A stretch of 63,327 nucleotides of DNA from a virus, in IMG/VR virus record IMGVR_UViG_3300025325_000020, positions 1 to 63,327 of that record; one strand, given 5' to 3'. Of the stretch, positions 9,153 through 16,622 are shown piece after piece. The notes below the pieces were generated by a model that searched no databases, was not told where the DNA came from, and saw only the letters and a program-made list of their open reading frames with translations. Numbering within the stretch: position 1 is the first letter of the stretch; every line of letters begins with the position of its first letter. The position numbers were made by a program, and so were the translations under genes.

Positions 9153-9511
9153 GATTGCACCGTCGCAAGCAAGGCCGCGCGGCAAATCGCCAGGGGCGCG
9201 GTATCGGCCCGCGCTAGAATGAGAGGAATTGGTTTATTGTCCAGATATTCGACTTTAACCTCTTCGTCAAAAACAAGCATTATTATTCGGCCTTGAGTAC
9301 GCATTTTCTCAACCACATACCAAGCCGCGGCAATATCGGTGCTGTGATTGTCAGGAAGGACCAGATCACCGGAGGGGATCTTTATGACGTGCTGGATGGT
9401 TCCAAGTTTCGTAGTATGCTGAATATATTCCCCTTGCTTTAAAACCACTGAGGAGATCAAAGCATTCATCTCCGGACCGGCTTCCATTTTCAGGATATCG
9501 TCTCTTGTCAC
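9149..9511 (-). CDS. Phage ABA-sandwich-like domain protein
   Basis: 120 aa from a GTG at 9511 overlapping the upstream stop. It contains DDILKMEAGPEMNALI near the start, then HSTDIAAAWYVVEKM, and ends with ADTAPLAICRAALLA. These three blocks in this order are the signature of the small phage 'ABA sandwich' domain proteins. Their function is unknown. Confidence 0.75.
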   Translation of the reverse strand: MTRDDILKMEAGPEMNALISSVVLKQGEYIQHTTKLGTIQHVIKIPSGDLVLPDNHSTDIAAAWYVVEKMRTQGRIIMLVFDEEVKVEYLDNKPIPLILARADTAPLAICRAALLATVQS

Positions 9512-9729
9512 GGCTTCCATCCTTCCAGCTTGATAAACTCGTGGAAATCGCAGCCCTCGTGCGGGCAAACCACGGACGGGCTGACGGTCCCATCAAGGCC
9601 GATCTCGTGATCGCTCAGCGTTCCGATATGGCCGCGCGGGCAGCAGAAGAGGGCGGTTCTGCCGGTAGGGGTTGTGCCGCCCTGCCAGGAGCAGGGGGTA
9701 AGGCGAGGGTCGTAGGGGACAACGATCAT
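9508..9729 (-). CDS. Small zinc-ribbon-like phage protein
   Basis: 73 aa with CCPRGH and CPHEGCDFH, giving a Cys/His set for one zinc ion. It overlaps its neighbours by 4 nt on both sides. The pattern 'HIGTLSDHEI...SPSVVCP..GC.FHEF' recurs in small phage proteins of unknown role. Confidence 0.65.
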   Translation of the reverse strand: MIVVPYDPRLTPCSWQGGTTPTGRTALFCCPRGHIGTLSDHEIGLDGTVSPSVVCPHEGCDFHEFIKLEGWKP

Positions 9730-9974
9730 GGTGTAATATTCCCGCTCACGTCCACAGTTATACCTATCACCAGGCAGTTATCGACCGCGGCCAGGCAAAG
9801 CCTCTCTCCACAGTTGAAGAACAGCAGCATCTCGGACGGCTGCCCGTCCTCCTCGCAGCCTTCCAGAATATGCGCCTCGTCGCAGTGGGGGCAGGCGATG
9901 GCATCCCCGGCGTGGACGACGGGCCGGCCTTTTAGGGTGGAATTGGTATAGCCGATGTAAGGATTTTGAGTCAT
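9726..9974 (-). CDS. Small Cys-containing hypothetical protein
   Basis: 82 aa from ATG 9974, which overlaps the upstream stop (ATGA). It has a CPHCDE knuckle near residue 28 and further Cys residues at ~37, 54, 59 and 66, so metal binding is possible. No family was recognised. Confidence 0.6.
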   Translation of the reverse strand: MTQNPYIGYTNSTLKGRPVVHAGDAIACPHCDEAHILEGCEEDGQPSEMLLFFNCGERLCLAAVDNCLVIGITVDVSGNITP

Positions 9975-10177
9975 GGGCCTATTCTGCCTCCGCCAGATTC
10001 TAATCTCTCTCTGAGCACCGGCCTGGACATGACGATCATTTGAGCTAAATGAATGGCATTCATAAATTCCTGGTTTTCCCATTCATGGAGCTCTGGAAGA
10101 GTAAGGAAACCATTCCAGGCTTCTGCCAGGATATGCAGCACGTTTTGCTCATCGATAGTGAGAATATTGTCATGCAT
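9971..10177 (-). CDS. Small helical hypothetical protein
   Basis: 68 aa, predicted almost wholly helical, with the stretch EFMNAIHLAQMIVMSRP. It resembles the small conserved phage proteins often found in early operons, whose role is unknown. It is coupled by ATGA to the next gene. Confidence 0.6.
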   Translation of the reverse strand: MHDNILTIDEQNVLHILAEAWNGFLTLPELHEWENQEFMNAIHLAQMIVMSRPVLRERLESGGGRIGP

Positions 10178-10513
10178 TTACAACTTCCCTTCTTCCCACG
10201 CTTTAAGCACAGCCTTGCCCATCTCGTCCAGTGCTACAAGCGTTTCGGGCTGGACATCGGGCGATACGTGGGCGATAAAGCCGCAGGGGAGCTGCGTTCC
10301 GACAAAGCCGGACGAGCATTCTTCTGCGCACAGCTCGGGATAGGTTTCGTCCCACTCCAGATCGTCGAGGCTGAAATCCGGCTCGCCGTCATTGTCGTCG
10401 TCAGGCTCGCACGCCTCGCAGACATACTCGATCTCGTCTGGGCTGGCGTCTCCGATCAGCTCGTCGGGGATCTCGATGGCTTCATGGCATTTCATGCAGT
10501 TGATGAGCGTCAT
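10178..10513 (-). CDS. Acidic zinc-knuckle protein
   Basis: 111 aa from ATG 10513, which has AAGGAAA upstream and overlaps the upstream stop. The N-terminus carries CMKC and CEAC knuckles about 26 residues apart. A very acidic segment (EPDDDNDGEPDFSLDDLEWD) and two more Cys follow. Its role is unknown. The acidic tract could mimic nucleic acid or mediate protein contacts. Confidence 0.65.
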   Translation of the reverse strand: MTLINCMKCHEAIEIPDELIGDASPDEIEYVCEACEPDDDNDGEPDFSLDDLEWDETYPELCAEECSSGFVGTQLPCGFIAHVSPDVQPETLVALDEMGKAVLKAWEEGKL

Positions 10514-10839
10514 TTCTTTTTCCTTTTTCGGTAAGGGTTGCACACGAAACAGGCCTCTCTCTTCCCGCTGTTCGGGATGAACCACCTCCCGCACTTGCAC
10601 AGTTTCGCGTACAACGCCTGCGCGCCGTAGGGGATGGCAGCCAGCACGGGAGTTACGGTGGCAACCAGGGGCAAGCCCAGGGTTTTGCGGATCTCGAAAC
10701 GTTTCGGTTCGTAGCGCTTTAAAGCGATCCTCCACGCCAGGGGCTTGGTGATACCGTGCCTGCCGGCGACTCTCTCCCAGCTTTTCAATTCTTGATATTC
10801 GGCGCGTAGCAGGGCAGCCAGCTCGGTGATTTCGGGCAT
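10510..10839 (-). CDS. Helix-turn-helix protein with C-terminal zinc ribbon
   Basis: 109 aa. Residues ~10-50 read as a helix-turn-helix (WERVAGRHGITKPLAWRIAL). A CKCG...CFVC ribbon and a basic tail (YRKRKKK) follow. A DNA-binding regulator is likely. ATG 10839 has only a weak ribosome binding site. It may head the group 8116-10839, with the gap 10840-10955 as leader. Confidence 0.6.
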   Translation of the reverse strand: MPEITELAALLRAEYQELKSWERVAGRHGITKPLAWRIALKRYEPKRFEIRKTLGLPLVATVTPVLAAIPYGAQALYAKLCKCGRWFIPNSGKREACFVCNPYRKRKKK

Positions 10840-10955
10840 GTTTTGGGCCTAAAGGTATCATGATAAAGGATTGATTTTTGGCTGTCGTTACGTTCGGTAA
10901 CGGCCTTGCCAGGGCCAAAAAAGGGGCTAGATTCGCATGTCCGAGAAACGCAGAA

Positions 10956-11441
10956 TCACTTTCTCACCACCGGGAAATTCAGGCTGTATGCCTCGCACGC
11001 TCCGCTGTCCTCCGGCAGCTCCCAGCGGTAGACGTAGACCGGCGCGGTCTCCAGGCTCCAGCCCTCCGTCCAGTTGGCGGCCAGGTGCAGCCAGCGCCCG
11101 CAGATGCGCACGATGGCGCGGTCGGGCGGGGCCTGAACGGGCATGATCGCGCGCCCAGTGAGGATGCCCTCCCCTTCCAGGCTGTAGGCGAAGCTGAAGG
11201 CGTGCACGCCGGCGGAAACCTGGTAAGTGACGCTGACGATCCCGCCGCCCGGCATGGGAAAGAAATCGACCAGCTCGCCCCAGTCCACTAAGGTGGAGGA
11301 GACGGAGGCGGTACTGGGCAAGGCTCGGGCCTGGGCAGGCGATATAGCGCGCCAGGCGGGCCAGCTCAAAAGGACGAACAGGGACAGGACAAGGAATGGC
11401 AAGGCAAGCCAGGCTATTGGATTTTGAGATAGTTTCTTCAT
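10956..11441 (-). CDS. Membrane-anchored extracytoplasmic protein
   Basis: 161 aa from ATG 11441, preceded by AAGGAG. One hydrophobic segment (residues ~9-30) acts as a signal anchor. The remainder is beta-rich and predicted outside the membrane. No family was recognised. Envelope proteins in the early or lysogenic part of a temperate phage often alter the host surface or block superinfection, which is only a suggestion here. Confidence 0.6.
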   Translation of the reverse strand: MKKLSQNPIAWLALPFLVLSLFVLLSWPAWRAISPAQARALPSTASVSSTLVDWGELVDFFPMPGGGIVSVTYQVSAGVHAFSFAYSLEGEGILTGRAIMPVQAPPDRAIVRICGRWLHLAANWTEGWSLETAPVYVYRWELPEDSGACEAYSLNFPVVRK

Positions 11442-11451
11442 GTCGATCTCC

Positions 11452-11781
11452 TTATAACTTATCATCCGACCCGGGCAGGTAATCGCCAAACCCGGACTTT
11501 CGCAATAACTCATCCCCGATGTCTTCTGTAGAACGATCGGTATCCATTGGCGGCCAGTAACCCTTCAAAGGCGAAGCTTTCTCCCAGCGCGCCGTGATTC
11601 CTCCCAATTTATTCCACAATTCCACCGCCTCATCCTGGCTCTTGTAGCTGATCGGCCCGGCCGCGCCGCAGTTCTGGCAATAGACGATGTGGCGCACCTT
11701 GTCGTCGAAGTGGTAAGTAGCCGGGGCCGGGCGCTCGGAGGAAGCGCAGAAAGGGCAGGGGAGGAGGACGGGTTTGTTCAT
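11452..11781 (-). CDS. Lar-type restriction alleviation family protein
   Basis: 109 aa. LLPCPFCASSERPAP, YCQNCGAAGP and EAVELWNKLGG reproduce the Lar-family order CPFC...CxxCGAxGP...A-x-x-WN. Lar relieves type I restriction in lambdoid prophages, while many phage members have unknown roles. The C-terminal ~45 residues extend beyond the usual domain. Confidence 0.75.
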   Translation of the reverse strand: MNKPVLLPCPFCASSERPAPATYHFDDKVRHIVYCQNCGAAGPISYKSQDEAVELWNKLGGITARWEKASPLKGYWPPMDTDRSTEDIGDELLRKSGFGDYLPGSDDKL

Positions 11782-11794
11782 GCTTTATCTAATC

Positions 11795-12028
11795 CTACCG
11801 CGCAGCCTTCCATTCAGGGTTGTCGAATAGCCAATCCCCGACCGCGCTCATTTCGTTCAGCCACTTCTTGACCTGCTTCTCTTTCGCCCTGCCGGTCCAC
11901 TCGAGGTCTATGTGCTTACCCGTTGTGTCGTCCTCTGACAGACGAACGGTAAAAGTATTCCCCGGCAACATGGCTTCAAGGTTGCTCTTGATCAGGGTTT
12001 CTCTTTCGGCTATAGTTTGATTGCTCAT
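11795..12028 (-). CDS. Small protein resembling the LPD29-type domain
   Basis: 77 aa with the pattern TFTVRLSEDDTTGKHIDLEWTG, then KQVKKWLNEM, similar to the short 'F-x-VR ... I-x-V-x-WTDGP' domain found in phage and plasmid proteins. The assignment is from pattern memory and is uncertain. Confidence 0.5.
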   Translation of the reverse strand: MSNQTIAERETLIKSNLEAMLPGNTFTVRLSEDDTTGKHIDLEWTGRAKEKQVKKWLNEMSAVGDWLFDNPEWKAAR

Positions 12029-12104
12029 TGTCGTTTTCCGTTCCGGTGTATATGTCGCCTGTATCGATCTGTCATGAAACCGGAGTTGGCTTCCTGGGAA
12101 GGCT

Positions 12105-12281
12105 TTACGGTTCTCCGGCCACTGTCGCCAGGTATAGCTGAGCTATTACACAGCCAGCCCAAGCGAGAACCCCGTATCCCAGACAGATATCGGGCGGCAA
12201 ATCATATCCGGCAAGACCGCCGCCTACTACGACTGCCAGGGACAGATCAAGAAGGTTGGCCGCAAATAATTTAGTGATCAT
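12105..12281 (-). CDS. Small two-helix membrane protein
   Basis: 58 aa from ATG 12281 with two hydrophobic segments (~8-25 and ~32-52). No family was recognised. The flanks 12029-12104 and 12282-12422 hold nothing clear. Confidence 0.45.
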   Translation of the reverse strand: MITKLFAANLLDLSLAVVVGGGLAGYDLPPDICLGYGVLAWAGCVIAQLYLATVAGEP

Positions 12282-12422
12282 GTTTATCCGTGCGCCGTGC
12301 GCGCCCGTGACAGGTCTATGGTTTCCCGTTCGGGCGGGGCAGGGGAGGAGAGATGATTTATCCATGATTTGCGTGTAAGCTCCGTGTTTTTCCGTGTGCG
12401 TGCGTGTGGTTGCGTGACGGTC

Positions 12423-13460
12423 TCAGGCTTTCCGCCTCCCGTTGGAGTGGGGCAGGGGGGCCAGGCGGATCTTGCGGTCCTCCAGCGCCAGGCGCAGCTC
12501 GACCAGGCACTGGTAAGGCTGTTCCACGTAGGTCCCCACCCCTTCCACCGAGCGCACCGCGCGGGCTTGCTCGAGCAGCCCTTTGACCATCTGCCAGGCG
12601 GGCGAGTCCCAGCCGAGGTGCGCCAGCTCGCGCCAGCCGGGCAGGACGTTGGAGGAAGACCCGGCCACGCTCTCGCCGTCGCGCACGAGCCGCAGCGCCA
12701 GGCCGGTGGCGGTGGCCTTATCGCGGCTGTTCTGCTCGATGAAAGCCCAGTTTCCCCAGGGGCGGACGCCGGCCGGCTCGCCTGGCGCGCGAGGAACAGC
12801 CGATCGATGCGAGGATACGGCCACGGGATGGCTGTCGTCCAGGATCTCCCATCCTCGCGGGGTGTCTTCCAGGATCACATCGCGGATCTTGTGCAGCGCC
12901 AGGAGGCGGCCCCAGCGGCGGAAGATAATGGCCGATCCTTCGAATGCCACGATAACCAGGATGACCAGGAAAGCGATCACGGCCGAGACCGTGATGAAAC
13001 GCGAGGCGATCATGTCGAAGCCAAGCTTCTGGTATTCCCAATACGCTTCTCCGGCCGCGCGGGTGGCCTGGATGTTTAAAACAGCGACCGTGACCGTCTC
13101 CCGGTAAGCGTCCGCGGTGGCCGTGGCTCCCTGGGCAACCGCGGTGGAGGTAGCAACGGCGGCAGTGGCCGTAGCCTGGGCCTGCTGGTTTGCAATGCTT
13201 ATAGCGGTTTGGGATGCCTGGAGGGGGAGCATCAGGCGGGCCTGCTCCTGGCCGGTCTTGCCGGCATCCACCGCGGCGGCCAGGGTGGCGCCGGCGGCCT
13301 GCTGGACGCGCGCGGCCTCGGTGGCCTGGATGGCCCCATCGGCCGCGGCGCGCTGGACGTAGGGATCGGCGGGATCGGCGCTAAAGCCGTAGCCGTAGCC
13401 GGGGGCGCAGGCGGAAAGAAGCAAGAGCATTATGATGGTAAAAGCCAGCAAGTATTTCAT
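12423..13460 (-). CDS. Phage-encoded lipoprotein with a central membrane helix
   Basis: 345 aa from ATG 13460 (GGAGAGG upstream). A lipoprotein signal ends in LLLLSAC, with Cys at about residue 17. An Ala/Thr/Gln-rich helical region (~40-130) follows, then one transmembrane helix (~150-175), then a ~165-residue cytoplasmic domain. A lipid-anchored N-terminus with a trans-membrane helix and a soluble tail suggests envelope sensing or exclusion. The composition is like secreted proteins of Anaerolineae. No known domain was recognised in the tail. Confidence 0.7.
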   Translation of the reverse strand: MKYLLAFTIIMLLLLSACAPGYGYGFSADPADPYVQRAAADGAIQATEAARVQQAAGATLAAAVDAGKTGQEQARLMLPLQASQTAISIANQQAQATATAAVATSTAVAQGATATADAYRETVTVAVLNIQATRAAGEAYWEYQKLGFDMIASRFITVSAVIAFLVILVIVAFEGSAIIFRRWGRLLALHKIRDVILEDTPRGWEILDDSHPVAVSSHRSAVPRAPGEPAGVRPWGNWAFIEQNSRDKATATGLALRLVRDGESVAGSSSNVLPGWRELAHLGWDSPAWQMVKGLLEQARAVRSVEGVGTYVEQPYQCLVELRLALEDRKIRLAPLPHSNGRRKA

Positions 13461-13544
13461 TGCGTTCCTCTCCAAAATCCGCTAAAATATCGCCGCCGGG
13501 TGTGCGTTCCTCCCCGGCGCCGGGCCGCCCATGGCCCGGCTTTA

Positions 13545-14177
13545 TTACCAACGGTCGTCCGCCCGCTCCGTCATCGCCACGAGCACCTGGCGGGTTGCCT
13601 CTGCGTCGGCCAGCGCACCGTGTTCTTTCCAGGATGGTATCCCCAGGAATTCGGCCGCGAAGGCCAGTTTCTTGAATTTGTAATTGCCGTGATAGTCATT
13701 CCATTCGCCGTAGTAGGCGGCGAACAACTCCATCACGCAGCCGAATGTCAGGGGCGGGATATCGTCTGGCTTGCGCTCGGGCATGATAACATCCGGGAAG
13801 AGAAGCCCATCGATGTCGCCCGGCAAGATGTGATGCGCCAGCAGCGACTGGCGCAGCATGCGCCTGTCGTAATCGGCGTTGTAGCAGCACACAGTCCGGC
13901 CGGCCAGGATCTTCTTCAAGGCAGGCCAGGCATCCGAGATAGTGGGGCACATGGCTACATCCGCGCCGGTGATGCCGTGGTAGGCGCTGGCCTCCTGGGG
14001 GATGGGGATGGCCGGCTTCAGCCGCTCGTGGAAAAGCTTCTCCCCGGCCGTGTCCAGGATGGCGATCTCGACGATCTCATCCTCGTAGCCGAAGCCGGTG
14101 GTCTCGGTGTCCAGGAACAGCGGCTTCCCACCCAGGATACGGCGTGCGGCTTTAAGCGCTTCGGTTCGGTCGCTCAT
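13545..14177 (-). CDS. DnaQ-like 3'-5' exonuclease (DEDDh)
   Basis: 210 aa with all three exonuclease motifs: FLDTETTGF (Exo I, Asp and Glu), NADYDRRML (Exo II) and HGALADAEAT (Exo III, His and Asp). This is the fold of the proofreading subunit epsilon, which here stands alone without a phage polymerase. It may process replication or recombination intermediates. The hairpin repeat copy at 14190-14203 lies 12 nt upstream of its ATG, where a ribosome binding site is expected, so its translation may be regulated. Confidence 0.85.
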   Translation of the reverse strand: MSDRTEALKAARRILGGKPLFLDTETTGFGYEDEIVEIAILDTAGEKLFHERLKPAIPIPQEASAYHGITGADVAMCPTISDAWPALKKILAGRTVCCYNADYDRRMLRQSLLAHHILPGDIDGLLFPDVIMPERKPDDIPPLTFGCVMELFAAYYGEWNDYHGNYKFKKLAFAAEFLGIPSWKEHGALADAEATRQVLVAMTERADDRW

Positions 14178-14189
14178 GGGTTCACCTTT

Positions 14190-14203
14190 GGAAGTAATCT
14201 TCC
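14190..14203 (-). repeat. Dispersed hairpin repeat, copy 2
   Basis: Read on the - strand: TGGAAGATTACTTCCA (14189-14204). The outer pair is T-A where the other copies have C-G, so pairing is kept. It sits 12 nt before the exonuclease start. Confidence 0.7.
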
Positions 14204-14241
14204 ACGCTATACCACAGTTCTTTCAATCCGGATCATATTTG

Positions 14242-14505
14242 CTACAACAGCCCGTTGGCCCACAGGATGGTCAGCACCACCGCGGCCAGGCCGATGGCCT
14301 TGAAGGCCATGACGATCAGGTTGCGGCTTGGCTTGGCTAAAGCGCGGTCCGAATGGGGGATATAGGCGCGGCCTTTCTTGGTGCGCACCTCCCAGTAGCT
14401 GCCATTGGGAACGATCTCTACGCCCTGGTCCTCTTGGCTCTGGGCAAACTGATAAAAATCACTGCCGCTTCTGCAATCTTCCGGTTTCTCAATTTTCGGC
14501 GCCAT
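14242..14505 (-). CDS. Small protein with C-terminal membrane helix
   Basis: 87 aa. Residues 1-55 include NGSYWEVRTKKGRAYIPHSDR, a short beta pattern faintly like HicA-type double-stranded-RNA-binding folds. A transmembrane helix follows (~64-84). The start overlaps the upstream gene by 17 nt. Its function is unknown. Confidence 0.55.
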   Translation of the reverse strand: MAPKIEKPEDCRSGSDFYQFAQSQEDQGVEIVPNGSYWEVRTKKGRAYIPHSDRALAKPSRNLIVMAFKAIGLAAVVLTILWANGLL

Positions 14506-14674
14506 CTTCTTTCTCCTGTTTTTCTGAATCTTCCAATGGGATTACCACGCACACCGCCGGGCTGCCGTGGTTGGCAAGCGCCTGGTGGATGAGCACGTTG
14601 CAAATATCAGCTACCGAATGGACGAACCAGGCGGGCACGTCCGGGAGATCGATGATAATTCTTCGTGATAGCAT
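14489..14674 (-). CDS. Small hypothetical protein
   Basis: 61 aa from ATG 14674 with GGAAAGGA about 11 nt upstream. The N-terminal part is hydrophobic/mixed and the C-terminus acidic. No family was recognised. It overlaps the next gene. Confidence 0.5.
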   Translation of the reverse strand: MLSRRIIIDLPDVPAWFVHSVADICNVLIHQALANHGSPAVCVVIPLEDSEKQEKEDGAEN

Positions 14675-14694
14675 TGCTGTGATGTCCTTTCCGT

Positions 14695-14940
14695 TCAAAT
14701 CTTTTGGTTTTGTTCCACTTTGGCAGCGTATACCTGCCTGGCAGCTTTCTCTTCCACCTGGCGTTCCCAATCGGCCCCGCGCTTTCGCTTGCATTGCGGG
14801 CAGTGGGTGGGCAGCGCGCCACTGGCTTCCAGCACTGCCTTGCAGCAGGGGCAGCTCTCGGCTTCGGCGGCCACCGCCTGCTCGAGCGCCCGCTCGAACT
14901 CGCCGTCGATGCGGGCCATGACGCGGGTAATTACCCACAT
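14695..14940 (-). CDS. Zinc-ribbon protein
   Basis: 81 aa. CPCC and CPQC are ~18 residues apart and flanked by charged helices. This is a zinc ribbon of the kind seen in small phage nucleic-acid or protein-binding factors. The start could also be the Met 7 residues later. Confidence 0.6.
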   Translation of the reverse strand: MWVITRVMARIDGEFERALEQAVAAEAESCPCCKAVLEASGALPTHCPQCKRKRGADWERQVEEKAARQVYAAKVEQNQKI

Positions 14941-14944
14941 AGAT

Positions 14945-15199
14945 TCACCGTCCGGCCCACAGGTCGCTACGCGAGCGGCTTTCCAGCACAGCGACCTGCT
15001 CTTCCAGGCCGCTTACCTGTTCTGTAAGCTCGGTGTTCTGAATGGCCAGGCGATTGATTTCGCCGCCCTTTGCTGCAATCAGGTCGGCGAACTCGGCGCT
15101 CTTGATCGCCAGGCGTCCCGCTTCGCCCCTCCAGGCTTCCATACAGGCCAGATAGCTCTTGTGATTGGCAGTTCCGGGATATTGGCAGCATTGGCACAT
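14945..15199 (-). CDS. Coiled-coil protein with N-terminal Cys cluster
   Basis: 84 aa with MCQCCQYPG at the start, then a continuous helix with heptads of Leu/Ile/Ala to the end. No family was recognised. It is packed between neighbours with 1-5 nt gaps. Confidence 0.6.
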   Translation of the reverse strand: MCQCCQYPGTANHKSYLACMEAWRGEAGRLAIKSAEFADLIAAKGGEINRLAIQNTELTEQVSGLEEQVAVLESRSRSDLWAGR

Positions 15200-15200
15200 A

Positions 15201-15440
15201 TCAAGCCTCCTTTTCCACGATCACCACCCAGTCCGCGCCCACATCGAACGGCTTGCTCACCTGGCGCAGGCCGTAGGCGGCCAGGTACTCGGCGTAGAGG
15301 CCGAATGGCACCGATACGGCGTCTTTCACCGCCACCGGCTCATCTGTCATCTCGCCGGTGATGGGATCTTGCCCGTAGACGAAGCAGCCCTGGCCAGGCG
15401 GGGGCGGCAGGGGAGAGGCCTTGCGATGGTCAGGTTTCAT
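15201..15440 (-). CDS. Hypothetical protein
   Basis: 79 aa from ATG 15440, overlapping the upstream gene by 11 nt. The N-terminus is Pro-rich and a beta-rich DVGADWVVIVEKE ends the protein. No family was recognised. Confidence 0.55.
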   Translation of the reverse strand: MKPDHRKASPLPPPPGQGCFVYGQDPITGEMTDEPVAVKDAVSVPFGLYAEYLAAYGLRQVSKPFDVGADWVVIVEKEA

Positions 15441-16122
15441 CGTCGCTTTCCGCCATGCGGTCTCCCAGGCAGCCCAGGCACAACCCATTCTGGACAGCGC
15501 CCGGCTCGCCGCATTCGGTGCACGCGGCGTCCATATTCACGACCAAAGCGGCCTCCCGGTGTTTCCCGGTCTGGATTATCTCGTCCAGGCCTTGCGACAA
15601 TACCGCTTCTTCCAGTTCGGCGTCGGGCTCGGTGTTGTCGCTTTCGCCATCGCCCTCGCTCTCCGGAAGGCTGGAAGGATCCACGGCCAGCACACCGCCT
15701 TCCCCCACCGGCAGCCGTAGCTGGCAGGCCCGCTCGAAGGTGTCCTGCAGCCGGAAGAGGTCCGGCGTCCACAGCCCGTAACGGCGGATGATCTCACCGA
15801 ACTCTTCCACGTCGTGGCCGCGTAGCCTACCGTTCGTGTCGATGTGGCACAGCTCATGATCGACGAGCGCCTTGCGCTGCATGGCGGTCAGGTTCTCCCA
15901 GGTGTCCAGCGCAAGCCAGATCAGGTAATCCAGGGCCAGGTGCGGGGTGTATTTCGGGGAGACCTTGGAGGTGTTGCCGATAGTAATCCTGCCGTTTTTC
16001 TTCATCCCATCGCTGCGGAAGACGAAGCCGATGCGCCAGGCTGCCAGCCAGGGGTGATGCTCGTAGATCAGCTCGTTGGCCAGGGTCAATACGGATGGGT
16101 TGACTTTGGACCAGGTGATCAT
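15430..16122 (-). CDS. Putative phage metallopeptidase
   Basis: 230 aa from ATG 16122. Residues ~85-100 hold the zinc-peptidase motif ALVDHELCHID (HExxH-like, with Glu after the first His), followed by a conserved HDVEEFGEIIRRYGLW block. This is the pattern of the phage metallopeptidase family. An acidic linker and a C-terminal CTEC...CLGC zinc ribbon follow. The substrate is unknown. It is coupled by ATGA to the upstream helicase-loader candidate. Confidence 0.75.
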   Translation of the reverse strand: MITWSKVNPSVLTLANELIYEHHPWLAAWRIGFVFRSDGMKKNGRITIGNTSKVSPKYTPHLALDYLIWLALDTWENLTAMQRKALVDHELCHIDTNGRLRGHDVEEFGEIIRRYGLWTPDLFRLQDTFERACQLRLPVGEGGVLAVDPSSLPESEGDGESDNTEPDAELEEAVLSQGLDEIIQTGKHREAALVVNMDAACTECGEPGAVQNGLCLGCLGDRMAESDDET

Positions 16123-16622
16123 ATCGCCTCCACGCTCTCGCGGATTAAGACCGGCGCGCCCTCTACTTCCAGGATTTCGCTGTAGATCCGAATCCTCTCC
16201 CGGCAGTGAGCAGCAGAAGCATCCCATTGGATAGCATCGAAAGCCGCGGCCAGGGCTTCCCAATCCCCGGCGTCTAGCCGCCGGTCGAAGTGGAACCGGT
16301 CCTCCAACTCTTTCCGGCGCTCCCGCAGGGGGTTGACCTTGCCCCAATACTCTTCCCAGTAAGCTGCGGCGGCTTCGTCCTGCTCACCCTTGCCCACCAG
16401 CCGCCCGGCTTCCTCGATCAGCTCGAGCAGCTCGGCCCGCGAGGGGAACCACTTCGAGTGGTCCATGTGCAATTCGGCTGCTTGGCGTAGGACGGCGGCC
16501 TCGACGGCGGCGAAGCGCTGCGTCCAGCTATCCAGCAGGGCCGCCGGATCCTCCACGTCGAAGCGCGGGTAATTGGCTTTCAAGAGCTTGAAAATCTCGA
16601 GAACGTCTTTTTCAGTTGCCAT
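16119..16622 (-). CDS. Putative replicative helicase loader
   Basis: 167 aa. The opening DVLEIFKLLKANYPRF, followed by a Trp-containing helix and SKWFPSRAELLELIEEA, is the layout of SPP1 G39P-type helicase loader/inhibitor proteins. It lies immediately after the replisome organiser gene (11-nt overlap), the classic pairing in Gram-positive-type phages. It would deliver host DnaB to the phage origin. Confidence 0.6.
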   Translation of the reverse strand: MATEKDVLEIFKLLKANYPRFDVEDPAALLDSWTQRFAAVEAAVLRQAAELHMDHSKWFPSRAELLELIEEAGRLVGKGEQDEAAAAYWEEYWGKVNPLRERRKELEDRFHFDRRLDAGDWEALAAAFDAIQWDASAAHCRERIRIYSEILEVEGAPVLIRESVEAI